Assembly: GCF_049676595.1 (NCBI RefSeq)
Contig: NZ_CP187259.1
Coordinates: 2,852,001-2,916,000, forward strand
Direction of reading: 5' to 3'
Origin: Methanocella_A sp049676595
Lineage (GTDB): Archaea; Halobacteriota; Methanocellia; Methanocellales; Methanocellaceae
DNA length: 64,000 nucleotides
Positions 14,552 through 23,167 of the stretch are shown in pieces. Made by a program: the position numbers and the translations under genes. Under the pieces are notes generated by a model that saw only the letters and a list, made by a program, of their open reading frames with translations, was not told the origin of the DNA and did no database searches. Numbering within the stretch: the stretch's first letter is position 1; the number at the start of each line of letters is the position of its first letter.

Positions 14552-17500
14552 TCAACCATGTCTCTTTTCCCGGAAGGTGATGCGGTAGGTGACTCCGCCT
14601 TCGTTTTTGATCTCGATCTCGCCCTCCAGCTGGTTGACCAGCGAAACTACGAGCTGCAGGCCGAGGGTGGTGACCTTGTCGAGGTCGAAGCCGGCCGGGA
14701 GGCCTGTGCCGTTGTCGCTGATGATGAGCTCCACCTGTCCGGACTCTTCGGCAGAAACCCTGATCGTCAGCCTGCCTTGCCTGTCTCCGGGGAAGGCGTA
14801 CTTGAAGGCGTTGGTAGAGAGCTCGTTGATGATCAGCCCGCAGGGAATGGCGGTATCGATGCCGAGCCGGACGTCGTCCGCCTGGATCTCTACGCTGATC
14901 TGCCCGGGGTTTGCCCCGTAGGTGCGGTATGCAGACGAGATGAGGCCCCGGACGTATTCCCCGAAGTCGATGCTGGACAGGTCTTTAGACTGGTATAGTT
15001 TCTCGTGCAGGAGGGCCATCGACCGGATCCGGCTCTGGCTTTCGGTCAGGGCTGTCACGACATCGGCGTCCTGCAATTTGGACATCTGCAGGTTGAGCAG
15101 GCTGGTGATGATCTGCAGGTTGTTCTTCACCCTGTGGTGGACCTCTTTTAGCAATACTTCCTTCTCTTTCAGGGATTCCCGGAGAGCGTCCTCGGTGCGG
15201 AGCTTGGCCAGCGCCACGGCCAGGTAGTCGGCCAGCCGCTCCCACAAGGCGATAATCCCCGGAGAGAAGAGGCCCTTTCGGCGGTCGTTCAGCTGCAGGA
15301 GGCCCATTCGCTCGTCGCCGAAGCACAGGGCGATCAGGGCTACAGATTCATACCCTTCCCCATTACACCGGTTCCGGGTCCTGGCCTGCCGGTCCGCCTC
15401 GGTGGTAGTAGCCAGCAGCCCGGTCGTGCTGTTGCTCCAGAAGCTGCCCCTTGCCGTGAAAAAAGACTTTGATGGGTCGAACCGACCCTGGATCACGTTG
15501 CCGCACATACACTCGCATATCGGATAGCCGGTGCTGTCAGTGTAGATCTGTCCCGAGACATCGCGGGTACACAGCCAGTTCTCCGCCCGTACGAATTCGT
15601 CCGAGAAACCCCTGAACTCGTAGTACGGGTAGTCATCTCCTTCCCGGAGGCGGACGCCCACGGCTTCACACCCTGACTGCCGCTGGAAGAAGCCCGTCGC
15701 GGAGCGGATAAGGTCTCTGGTGCCCTGGCTCTCGTTGACGAGGCGCAGGAACTCGACAGTCAGGTTTCTCTCATCTTCGACCAGCTTCTGGGCAGTGATG
15801 TCGTTTCCGACCGAGAGGTTCTCGATCACGTTGCCGGCATCGTCCAGGATAGGCTTGTTGGTCCAGGATATCCAGACGAACTCCCCGTTCTTGCGCACGT
15901 TCATTTTCACTGTGGTCAGGTACCGCTCGGGGTGGTTGGTAATCTTCCGGATCAGCCCGGCGATGTAATCGCCTGTCAAGTCGGTGCCGGGAACGATCAA
16001 GCCCATCAGGTTCTTTCCGATCATCTCGCTTTCGGAATAGCCGAAGAACCGCGTGGCAAACTCGTTCACGAAGGTAACGGTACCATCCATGTCCCAGCGG
16101 ATGATGATGCTGTTGGCGCTTTCCACCAGTTCCCGGTACTTCTTCTCGCTCTTGCGCAGCGCCTCTTCCGCCCTCTTACGGTCCTCGATGGGCCGGGTAG
16201 TGACCACAATCCCGTCTACTCCGGGCACTCCGAGCATGTTACTGCCCACGGACTCCACATCAAGGTACCTGCCGTCGGCTTTGCGCAACCTGAACTCGGT
16301 CGGCTTTCCATCGTTCCTCCGCTCGAAGACATCGCCCAGGTCCCGCATAACCCGGTCCAGGTCATCCGGATGTATGAACTCTGAGGGAGTCTTGCCGAGC
16401 ATGTATCCGGCCGGATAGCCCAGTATGTTCTCAGAGGACGGGGAATCGTAGACGATCAGCCCCTCGCGATTGATGATCCGGATGATGTCGGACGAGTGCT
16501 GGATCAGCGAGCGAAACCTGACCTCGCTCCCCCGGAGCGCCTCTTCAGCCTTGCCCGTAACGAGGACTTGAGAAGTAGTGCTAACCAGGTCCTCCAGCAG
16601 TAGTTCCTCGTTGCGATTAATCGGAGTCTTTTTAAACAGCGCCAGTGCGCCCACAGCTTTGCCGTCCCGGGACAGAATGCGGAAGCCGGCCAGCGATACG
16701 AGGCCGAGGCTCTGAGCCCAGGCGGGATCGTTGATAAAAGGATTGTTCACGACATCGTTCGTGATGTACTTACCTGACTCGCCTGTAATCAGGCGTCCGA
16801 CTCGGTAATTCCCGATGGGCACCCGGCGATAGTCGTCGTCGATAGCAGTATAACGCCCGGAACTGGCCATGAGGTGCAGGCACCGGGTTCGATCCGGGCA
16901 AACAAGCTCTCCGTCAGTTACTGCCCTGTGTATGCATCCCTTATCACAGAGGTCTCCATCGCTGATCATCCAGATGCGGGCGAAGTCGGCGCCGAAGATA
17001 TCGATGACGCTGTCGGCGATCTGCTGAAGCCGGGCCTGCAGGTCACCGGTCCCCAGGAGCTGTACTTTGAGTAAACTGAGCTTTCGGAGGTAAGCTTCAG
17101 TCTGGCAACGCTCGGTGATGTCCCGGATGGCGGCCACGTGGACATTCCTGCCTTTCCAGGAGAAGAACCGGCCGGTGATCTCCACCGGAAAGACTGTCCC
17201 GTCCCGCTTCTTGTGGTACCGGAGAGGAACCACGACGCCGCCGGCAGGTGTTTTAGTAGTAACCCTCTGAGTGTCTTCCGGCTCCGCAGACAGGTCGGTG
17301 TTCCGCATCTGCAGCAGCTCGGCCCGGCCGTAGCCGTACATTTCCGTCGCGGCGGTGTTAGCCTCCAGAAGCCTGCCGGTCTCGTTGTCGATAAGAAAAA
17401 TGGATTCCTTGCCCAGCTCGAAGAGCTCAAAATACTTCTCCTGGCTTTCCCTCAGGGCTTCCTCGGCCCTGGCGAAGCGCTGCAAGTCGAGGTCTTTTTT

Positions 17501-17590
17501 CGCAAGCTCTGCCCGCAGGCCGGCTATCTCGTTTTTCAGGTGCAGGATTTCTTCGCCCTGCCCGGCATTGTAATTTAGTTTATCGCCCAC
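14552..17590 (-). CDS. Soluble PAS/GAF sensor histidine kinase (HisKA_2 type)
   Basis: About 1012 residues. GTG at 17590 has GAGGT at 9 nt; TTG at 17596 is also possible. Domains in order: short coiled coil; PAS (about 45-165); GAF (about 180-345) with a Cys-rich insert CDKGCIH...CPDRTRC; PAS (about 355-475); PAS (about 485-600); second GAF (about 610-800) with CECMCG; HisKA_2 with HHRVKNNLQI near residue 816; and HATPase with GLIINELSTNAFKYAF and DNGTGLPAGF. No membrane helix is present, so it senses cytoplasmic signals. The Cys clusters in both GAF domains could hold a metal, Fe-S or haem-type cofactor. No response regulator is encoded nearby. Confidence 0.9.
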   Translation of the reverse strand: MGDKLNYNAGQGEEILHLKNEIAGLRAELAKKDLDLQRFARAEEALRESQEKYFELFELGKESIFLIDNETGRLLEANTAATEMYGYGRAELLQMRNTDLSAEPEDTQRVTTKTPAGGVVVPLRYHKKRDGTVFPVEITGRFFSWKGRNVHVAAIRDITERCQTEAYLRKLSLLKVQLLGTGDLQARLQQIADSVIDIFGADFARIWMISDGDLCDKGCIHRAVTDGELVCPDRTRCLHLMASSGRYTAIDDDYRRVPIGNYRVGRLITGESGKYITNDVVNNPFINDPAWAQSLGLVSLAGFRILSRDGKAVGALALFKKTPINRNEELLLEDLVSTTSQVLVTGKAEEALRGSEVRFRSLIQHSSDIIRIINREGLIVYDSPSSENILGYPAGYMLGKTPSEFIHPDDLDRVMRDLGDVFERRNDGKPTEFRLRKADGRYLDVESVGSNMLGVPGVDGIVVTTRPIEDRKRAEEALRKSEKKYRELVESANSIIIRWDMDGTVTFVNEFATRFFGYSESEMIGKNLMGLIVPGTDLTGDYIAGLIRKITNHPERYLTTVKMNVRKNGEFVWISWTNKPILDDAGNVIENLSVGNDITAQKLVEDERNLTVEFLRLVNESQGTRDLIRSATGFFQRQSGCEAVGVRLREGDDYPYYEFRGFSDEFVRAENWLCTRDVSGQIYTDSTGYPICECMCGNVIQGRFDPSKSFFTARGSFWSNSTTGLLATTTEADRQARTRNRCNGEGYESVALIALCFGDERMGLLQLNDRRKGLFSPGIIALWERLADYLAVALAKLRTEDALRESLKEKEVLLKEVHHRVKNNLQIITSLLNLQMSKLQDADVVTALTESQSRIRSMALLHEKLYQSKDLSSIDFGEYVRGLISSAYRTYGANPGQISVEIQADDVRLGIDTAIPCGLIINELSTNAFKYAFPGDRQGRLTIRVSAEESGQVELIISDNGTGLPAGFDLDKVTTLGLQLVVSLVNQLEGEIEIKNEGGVTYRITFREKRHG

Positions 17591-17794
17591 TGGCAAGATA
17601 CCTCGTGAATATCAGCGGTTAGCACGGATAGGATAAATCTACTATTGGATAAGCTTTAGATTTTAGGATTGTGGTGCAGAAGCATCGCTACCGGGCTACC
17701 GGGCACGAGCCAGTTCCATGATCACGAAATAAAGGCTCTGCGCTCGAGTTTCATGTCAATTTTCCCCCCATATTTTACATTTTTTTCTGCCCCG

Positions 17795-17820
17795 AAAGAA
17801 AAAGCTTTAATTATGGAGAT
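17795..17820 (+). promoter_or_regulatory. Promoter of the arginase gene
   Basis: A purine-rich BRE-like stretch (CCGAAAGAAAAAG) runs into a TTTAATTATGG TATA-like box about 25-30 bases before the ATG at 17838, so the transcript is predicted to be leaderless or nearly so. The rest of 17597-17837 shows no gene. Confidence 0.45.
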
Positions 17821-17837
17821 CATAGTCTGCTCAAGTT

Positions 17838-18758
17838 ATGACGGGCGGCAATGGTCATTCTCCGGTTAATAAGGTACGTATTGTAGGTGTACCGCTGGAT
17901 CTGGGCGCAGACCGCCGGGGCATCGACATGGGCCCGGACGCGCTGCGCAACGATGGTCTGGTCAAGCGAATCGCAGACCTCGACATCCTGGTAGAGGACA
18001 CGGGCAACATTTTTATTCCGAGACCAGCGCCAGGGCCGTTTAAGAACCCCAAACTCAAGCATTACGACGAAGTACTCTGCGCTTGCAAGAAGGTCCGGGA
18101 CTTCGTCAGCGAGGCGATCACCGACGGCTACTTCCCGCTGGTCATCGGGGGCGACCACAGCATAGCGATGGGCACGACGGCTGCGCTGAGCAAGCACTAC
18201 AAAAAGATCGGCCTGATCTGGATCGACGCCCACGGCGACTTCAACACCGAGGATACGACGATCTCGGGCAACATCCACGGCATGAGCTTCGCCACCTCGG
18301 TCGGCAGAGGGACGAAAAAGCTCGTGGGCAGAATGGGTAAAACCTGCGTCTGCGAGGAGAACTGCGTACTGATTGGCGCAAGGGACCTCGATCCCCTGGA
18401 GAGGGAAGCCCTCAAGAAATCCAAGGTGACCGTGTTTACCATGAGGGATATCGACGAGATGGGCATGCACAAGGTCATGAAAAAGGCGATGAAGATCGCG
18501 TGTAAGGGGACGGACGCAATTCACGTCTCGTTCGACCTGGACTCCATCGATCCGGGCGATGCCCCCGGGGTGGGCACTCCGGTGCAGGGCGGCATGACAT
18601 ACAGGGAAGCTCACCTGGCCATGGAGATGGTTTCGGAGTGCGGCAAGCTCAAGGCGCTGGAAGTCGTGGAGCTGAACCCGATCCTGGACAGCTATAACAA
18701 CACGGGAAAGCTGGCGATCGGCCTGATTACTTCGGCCCTGGGTAAGAAGATATTTTAG
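17838..18758 (+). CDS. Arginase-family ureohydrolase, probably arginase
   Basis: 306 residues. The binuclear metal ligands are in place: GGDHS near residue 103, DAHGDFN near 131-137, and SFDLDSIDP near 234-242. The N-terminal VPLDLGADRRGIDMGPDALR and the C-terminal VVELNP are of arginase type rather than agmatinase type. The expected reaction is L-arginine to L-ornithine and urea, using Mn2+. Some arginase-fold enzymes are Ni-dependent guanidine hydrolases, so substrate and metal should be kept open, especially as a LarC-like nickel-insertion homologue is the convergent neighbour. It is a single-gene transcript with a short leader. Confidence 0.88.
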   Translation: MTGGNGHSPVNKVRIVGVPLDLGADRRGIDMGPDALRNDGLVKRIADLDILVEDTGNIFIPRPAPGPFKNPKLKHYDEVLCACKKVRDFVSEAITDGYFPLVIGGDHSIAMGTTAALSKHYKKIGLIWIDAHGDFNTEDTTISGNIHGMSFATSVGRGTKKLVGRMGKTCVCEENCVLIGARDLDPLEREALKKSKVTVFTMRDIDEMGMHKVMKKAMKIACKGTDAIHVSFDLDSIDPGDAPGVGTPVQGGMTYREAHLAMEMVSECGKLKALEVVELNPILDSYNNTGKLAIGLITSALGKKIF

Positions 18759-18770
18759 TTAAAAAGAAAA

Positions 18771-18794
18771 GCCCGGAGGTTAGCTCCCCGGGCG
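18771..18794. terminator. Bidirectional terminator between convergent arginase and LarC-like genes
   Basis: GCCCGGAG...CTCCCCGGGC forms a GC-rich hairpin with a two-base bulge in the 21-base gap between the two stop codons, and it overlaps the end of the LarC-like gene. AAAAAGAAAA precedes it, giving a U tract on the minus strand; the plus strand has only a weak one. Confidence 0.5.
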
Positions 18795-19340
18795 ATCTGC
18801 TATTTTAGGGCCGGTATAGTTGATCGTGCGCAGCAGATCATCTGTTATCGTAACCCGAACGTCTGCCTGTTCGAGGACCCTGGAAAACGCTTCGGCCTCG
18901 ATCAGCGTCTTCAGCCGGGAGAGGGGGATGGTCACGCCCTCTCCGGACAGGGCCAGCGCGAGCGCTTTTACGTCTTCGTACTCGGCCTTCAGCGAGAGGA
19001 CCCGCCCGTCTTTCCGGATGTACTTGACTTTTACCCTCCGCTCGACAGCCTTGCCGGCGGCAGTGATCTGGACGGATTTGGTCTCGACATCAAAGGGCAT
19101 CATGATGTGCTCGTGCCTGAACGCCTTGACACCGATAGTGCCGAACTCCAGCGCCAGGAGGGTGGCGATGGCCTCCACCCGGTCCTCGTTGACGTCCACG
19201 TAGACGAGGTATTCCATGCGATTCTTCTTGGTGATGGCGTTGACCACGTGGATATTGTTCGCTCCCGCGTCCATGACTCGCTCGATGATATACGGGACGA
19301 CCTCCGCCGGGACATCGTCCACCGTTGCCATTAACAGCAT
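18780..19340 (-). CDS. Stand-alone LarC C-terminal-like (nickel insertion domain) protein
   Basis: 186 residues, or 183 if ATG at 19331 is used. The pattern of NIHVVNAITKKNRMEYLVYV near residue 35, FGTIGVKAFRHEH near 85, RKDGRVLSLKAEYED near 130 and the final helices matches the C-terminal half (LarC2, formerly part of DUF111) of LarC. LarC inserts Ni into the pincer cofactor of lactate racemase by a CTP-dependent reaction. The N-terminal LarC1 half is absent. The gene follows the 592-residue gene by 10 bases and is surely co-transcribed with it. Cofactor and client are unknown; lactate racemase itself is not seen in the window. Confidence 0.7.
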   Translation of the reverse strand: MLLMATVDDVPAEVVPYIIERVMDAGANNIHVVNAITKKNRMEYLVYVDVNEDRVEAIATLLALEFGTIGVKAFRHEHIMMPFDVETKSVQITAAGKAVERRVKVKYIRKDGRVLSLKAEYEDVKALALALSGEGVTIPLSRLKTLIEAEAFSRVLEQADVRVTITDDLLRTINYTGPKIADRPGS

Positions 19341-19350
19341 AGCTCACCCA

Positions 19351-21129
19351 TTACAGCTCTGCGTATATCCGGGCTGCCCGCTTTGCGACCTCTTCGGCCC
19401 GCTGCATGCCGCCGGGGATGGCCGACGAGACATAAGCACCCGCGACTGCTTCTTTCGCCGCCTCTTTAGGCGTGAGCTTACCCATGGCTGCGGCAACTGC
19501 GGCCGGCACGATGATGTTCACGATGGTGTGGCCGGACAGCTGAAGCTCGGTCACGGGCACTGCCGCCAGAGGGATGGCCCCGAGAAGTTCCTTGTTTTTG
19601 CCCAGGACTGCCTCCGGAATGACTTTCTGGGACAGGCGCTCCAGGACGATCTTCTGCCCGTCGACGGTAGCCTCGACCGAAGCGTCCGTGTCGAAGCCGC
19701 AGTACTTCTGGAGGAAGCCGTTAGCCTTGCGCCTGCCGCAGCCTTTGTACTCGGTCACCTTCACGGTGATCTTCTTGCCCATCATGCCGCTGAAGACGGC
19801 ACTGCAAGCTTCTTCGACCCCGCGGACCTTCTCGTCGTCCAGCGCCCGGACGACTTCTTGCAGGCTCTTGCCGGCCTTCAGCTGCTCGTAGGTGTACTCG
19901 GCTCTGCTGTATACGGCTTTTGCCCTCGCGCCGTCCGTCGCCAGGATCATGGCTTTGGTCACGGGGCCGCGCTGGACCTGCTCCGCCTTTCTGGCGATCG
20001 TGTTGGTGGCGATCTTCGCGTATTCCGGCTCCAGCCAGAACTTATCCTTGATCTCCTTCAGGCGGTCGGCGGCTTTCTCCACGTCTCCCCGGGTGCTGAT
20101 CAGCACCTTCATGGCTAGCACTGCGTCTGCGGCCATGTGGCCGAGGGGAGGCTGGAGCGGCCCTCCGGAGAACCCCGCGCCGATGGCCAGCGATTCCTCG
20201 AACGAGGAGAGGATCTCTTCGAAGGCGATCATGCCTACGACGGAGGGCCCGCCGATGTCTTTCAGGATGACGCCCAGGTCTCCCACCAGGCGGGCAGTGT
20301 CGTACTCCTCGCCCGTACCCCGGATGTGGAGCTTTTTCGGGAGGCCGGCGGCTTCCACCGCTCCGAGGCCGGCCAGGTAGGCGCTGTTCGTCTTCATGAA
20401 CTCGCCGTACTGCTCGCCCACTTCCGAGTCGGGGTGGACGATCTCCAGAATTGCCGCGGCGCCGAACAGCGCGGCTATGATCGGGCTCGGGGGCATGCCG
20501 ACGTTTGCGTAAGCCTTGAGCATGCCGAGCGTCGCAGCGTTTGCGCCTTTGGTGGCGAGCTCAGGGAAACCGATGTCCTCGCCCAGCGCACCGTGACCGT
20601 ACAGCGGCCCACCGCCGACACCCATAGGCAGGAGACTGCCGTCGATGCGGGAGATCTTGTTGTCGAAGATGTCGTCGTAGAGGGCTTTTACAGCGGCGTA
20701 ACCCGAGATGCGGTTGTTGACCTTAGGCGTAGGTATAGAGATAACGCCACACCGGTCCACCCGGGCGATAATCCTGGCCATCGCGCCCAGCTTCCGGTTG
20801 CCTGCCGGCACCCCGGCCTGGGCGTTTGTACCCGCCATGTAGCACATGGCGGCGCTGATCAACGCGGCGTTGGCCGGGTCCGCGCCGGCCAGCTCAGCCG
20901 AGGCGATGGCTTTTTTCAGCACGTCGTCGATGGGCAGGCGCTGCACATTGTGATCAGTGAGCATGATGTTGGTTCCCCGAAGCACTTCTTCAGCGATGGT
21001 GTTAGCCACGCAGGTGACGGCAATGTTGAGCATGCCGTGGCCTTTGGTCAGCGCCTCGATCCGGTCGTTGGTCATCATGTCGATGTCCGATGTAGCAGCC
21101 ATTATTGCGGCGTATACTTCCTTATCCAT
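19351..21129 (-). CDS. Unrecognised 592-residue Ala/Gly-rich protein paired with the LarC-like gene
   Basis: 592 residues with no signal peptide and no membrane helix strong enough to call; it looks cytoplasmic. Composition is rich in Ala, Gly, Val and Ile with few aromatics. Conserved-looking blocks include a Met/Cys segment SAAMCYMAGTNAQAGVPAGN (about 90-110), GVGGGPLYGHGALGED (about 170), GFSGGPLQPPLGHMAADAV (about 330), and a C-terminal module (about 440-592) that starts ITVKVTEYKGCGRRKANGF. The last 60 residues form an Ala-rich helical end. I recognise no family. Tight linkage to a LarC2-like gene suggests a metal-cofactor or maturation role, but that is inference. Confidence 0.8.
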   Translation of the reverse strand: MDKEVYAAIMAATSDIDMMTNDRIEALTKGHGMLNIAVTCVANTIAEEVLRGTNIMLTDHNVQRLPIDDVLKKAIASAELAGADPANAALISAAMCYMAGTNAQAGVPAGNRKLGAMARIIARVDRCGVISIPTPKVNNRISGYAAVKALYDDIFDNKISRIDGSLLPMGVGGGPLYGHGALGEDIGFPELATKGANAATLGMLKAYANVGMPPSPIIAALFGAAAILEIVHPDSEVGEQYGEFMKTNSAYLAGLGAVEAAGLPKKLHIRGTGEEYDTARLVGDLGVILKDIGGPSVVGMIAFEEILSSFEESLAIGAGFSGGPLQPPLGHMAADAVLAMKVLISTRGDVEKAADRLKEIKDKFWLEPEYAKIATNTIARKAEQVQRGPVTKAMILATDGARAKAVYSRAEYTYEQLKAGKSLQEVVRALDDEKVRGVEEACSAVFSGMMGKKITVKVTEYKGCGRRKANGFLQKYCGFDTDASVEATVDGQKIVLERLSQKVIPEAVLGKNKELLGAIPLAAVPVTELQLSGHTIVNIIVPAAVAAAMGKLTPKEAAKEAVAGAYVSSAIPGGMQRAEEVAKRAARIYAEL

Positions 21130-21371
21130 ACGGATTCCCGTACTAGTTTTGGAAAAAAGAGGTTAAATAGCTTCTATAGTCACCGCAATCAAAAGGGTGA
21201 GGTGTCCACTTGCGGCATTGCCGCAAACGGTCCTTATCCCGTGATTATTGTAAATTAACGCCGTTAAGCCGCAACCCATATATCACAGGATGGCGTTCTA
21301 GTAATTTCTCGCGATTGTAGTCAGACATGGCACCCCAAGTCATCGTGATGGCACATCCAGTTAGGAAAAAA

Positions 21372-21381
21372 GTTATATACT
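21372..21381 (+). promoter_or_regulatory. TATA box of the DUF134-nifX-mrp-atwA cluster
   Basis: GAAAAAAGTTATATACT ends near 21381. With the usual 22-27 base distance, transcription starts close to 21403, which favours ATG at 21403 over the upstream ATG at 21391 and predicts a leaderless transcript. Confidence 0.55.
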
Positions 21382-21402
21382 ACGTCGCATATGAGTAATT
21401 TG

Positions 21403-21942
21403 ATGGTCAAAAAAGTGAAGCGCAGGGTGTCATGCCTCCCTAAGGCTACGTACTACAAGCCGAGGGAGATACCCATGTGCGACCTGGAAATTATCAACTT
21501 GTCCGTAGAGGAGCTCGAAGCTATCCGGCTTTGCGACCTCCTTCAGATTGCGCAGGATGAAGCCGCTGACCAGATGGGCATCTCCAGAAAAACCTTCTGG
21601 AACGACCTGCAGAAGGCCCGCCAGAAGGTGGCGGATGCCCTCGTCAACGGCAAAGCCATCCAGATCTCAGGAGGGGACTACGTGAACAGCGGGGAGTGCA
21701 AAGTAGAGTTCCTTTGCCAGAAGTGTAACTTTACCTGGGAGTCCCCGTGCAACGAGAAGCGCCCCGAGAGCTGCCCGAAGTGCGGCTCGGAAAGTATCTA
21801 CCGCAAAGGCGGGGACGGGCGCGGCAAGCGGCTGACCCGGCACGGCTACGGTTGCCCCCGGCACGCCGTAGATGCAGTGGCTGAAGAGGAGAAGAGGAGT
21901 GATTTAAATGACAAAAATAGCAATCCCATCGATGAGCAGTGA
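21403..21942 (+). CDS. DUF134 HTH protein with C-terminal zinc-ribbon region
   Basis: About 179 residues from ATG at 21403; four more residues if 21391 is used. The N-terminal part is a DUF134 DNA-binding domain, with KRRVSCLPKATYYKPREI, then LSVEELEAIRLCDLLQIAQD and a sigma-like HTH around MGISRKTFWNDLQKARQK. The C-terminal half has CQKC...CPKCG zinc-ribbon Cys pairs (about 105-130) and a second basic stretch with CPRH. DUF134 genes commonly sit next to NifX-like and Mrp genes, as here. The 3' end overlaps the next gene by 35 bases. It may act as the regulator of this cluster. Confidence 0.85.
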   Translation: MVKKVKRRVSCLPKATYYKPREIPMCDLEIINLSVEELEAIRLCDLLQIAQDEAADQMGISRKTFWNDLQKARQKVADALVNGKAIQISGGDYVNSGECKVEFLCQKCNFTWESPCNEKRPESCPKCGSESIYRKGGDGRGKRLTRHGYGCPRHAVDAVAEEEKRSDLNDKNSNPIDEQ

Positions 21943-22282
21943 AGGTCTTGATTCGGAAGTATCTGCCCACTTTGGCTCATGCCAGTACTTCACGATTATA
22001 CAGATCAACGACAGGAATGTCGCAGAGGTGGAATCAATAGGGAACGGCTCGGAAGACGGCCAGCACAACTGTGCAGCCCCGGCCCTCCTCCTGAAAGCTA
22101 ACGACGTGCAGGCAGTCCTTGTATCGGGCATCGGCGGAAGGCCGCTGATGAGCCTGACCGGACAGGGTATCAAGGTGTACGCAGGTGCAGTAGGCAAAGT
22201 CTCCGACGCAGTCCAGGACTTCAACGATGGCCTGCTGCAAGAGCTGTCGACGATGGGAACCTGTAACTGCCACCACCACTAG
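21908..22282 (+). CDS. NifX/NifB-like Fe-Mo cofactor-binding family protein
   Basis: 124 residues. The start AAATGACAAAAATAGC follows GAGGAG at 8 nt, inside the end of the DUF134 gene. The fold family is recognised by KIAIPSMSSEGLDSEVSAHF at the start, the CAAPALLL segment and the GQGIKVYAGAVG stretch. These small proteins bind Fe-S or Fe-Mo-type clusters and act as carriers. The C-terminus CNCHHH is a likely metal-binding tail. No nitrogenase genes are in the window, so the partner is probably the Mrp protein encoded 10 bases downstream. Confidence 0.85.
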   Translation: MTKIAIPSMSSEGLDSEVSAHFGSCQYFTIIQINDRNVAEVESIGNGSEDGQHNCAAPALLLKANDVQAVLVSGIGGRPLMSLTGQGIKVYAGAVGKVSDAVQDFNDGLLQELSTMGTCNCHHH

Positions 22283-22292
22283 AGGGATCAAG

Positions 22293-23156
22293 ATGAGCGA
22301 TACCGGAGCCGAACAGTGCAGTTCCTGCCAGAGTAAAAATTCCGCCGCCTGCGACACCTGCTCTTCGAAAGGCAATACCGGCCAGACAGAGCAGCAGGTG
22401 AAAATTAGTAAAAACCTGGGTGCCATCAGGCACCGCATAGCGATTGTCAGCGGCAAGGGAGGCGTCGGCAAGAGCACAGTCACAGCCGGCATCGCCTATA
22501 ACCTGGCGAAAAGCGGATTTAAGGTAGGAATACTGGATGCCGACGTCAGCGGTCCCAACATCCCTCACCTGCTGAACGTGGAAGCGGAAAAGATGCAGGT
22601 CTCACAGGAAGGTCTGCTGCCAGTCGTTGCCGCTTACGGCATCAAGATCGCTTCGGCCGAGTCGCTGATAGAATCCAGCGATACCCCTATCGTATGGAGA
22701 GGGCCGATGCGTAGCTCTCTCATCAACCAGTTTTTGGCGGACATGCAGTGGGGCGAACTGGACTTTTTACTCGTCGACCTGCCCCCGGGAACAGGGGACG
22801 AGCCGCTGAGCATCATGCAGACCATCCCGCTGACAGGCCTCGTCATCGTGAGCACCCCGTCCAGCCTGTCCATCCTCGACGTCAGCAAGATCATCAACAT
22901 GGCGAAAACGATGAACGTGAGGGTGCTGGGGCTGGTGGAAAACATGGCGTACTACGAATGTCCCGGCTGTCGCGAGAAGGTGTACCCCTTCGGAGATGGA
23001 AAAGTAAGAGAGCTGGCCGGAAAGTACGACCTGAGCTTCCTGGGGCAGTTGCCGCTCGATCCCATGAACAGTGGCAAGGACGTGATCGTTTCAGACGAAT
23101 CGCCGGCTGCCAGGATGGCTGAGGAGATAACCGGCAAAATCCTGAAATCGCTGTAA
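22293..23156 (+). CDS. Mrp/Nbp35-type Fe-S cluster carrier ATPase
   Basis: 287 residues, starting at ATG 22293 after GAGGGATCA. The deviant Walker A motif GKGGVGKSTV lies near residue 55, the A' motif DADVSGPNIP near 90, and switch DLPPGTGDE near 160. The N-terminus has two Cys pairs (CSSCQSKNSAACDTC), as in Nbp35-type proteins, and the C-terminal part has the essential CPGC that bridges the cluster between dimer subunits. The role is assembly and transfer of [4Fe-4S] clusters. The stop TAA overlaps a possible ATG of the next gene, so it is translationally coupled to AtwA. Confidence 0.93.
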   Translation: MSDTGAEQCSSCQSKNSAACDTCSSKGNTGQTEQQVKISKNLGAIRHRIAIVSGKGGVGKSTVTAGIAYNLAKSGFKVGILDADVSGPNIPHLLNVEAEKMQVSQEGLLPVVAAYGIKIASAESLIESSDTPIVWRGPMRSSLINQFLADMQWGELDFLLVDLPPGTGDEPLSIMQTIPLTGLVIVSTPSSLSILDVSKIINMAKTMNVRVLGLVENMAYYECPGCREKVYPFGDGKVRELAGKYDLSFLGQLPLDPMNSGKDVIVSDESPAARMAEEITGKILKSL

Positions 23157-23167
23157 TGGTGACAGAT

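Noticed and set aside
20137..21258. 373-residue frame opposite the 592-residue gene
   Set aside because: Shadow frame; the minus-strand gene has better codon usage, spacing to its partner and start context.
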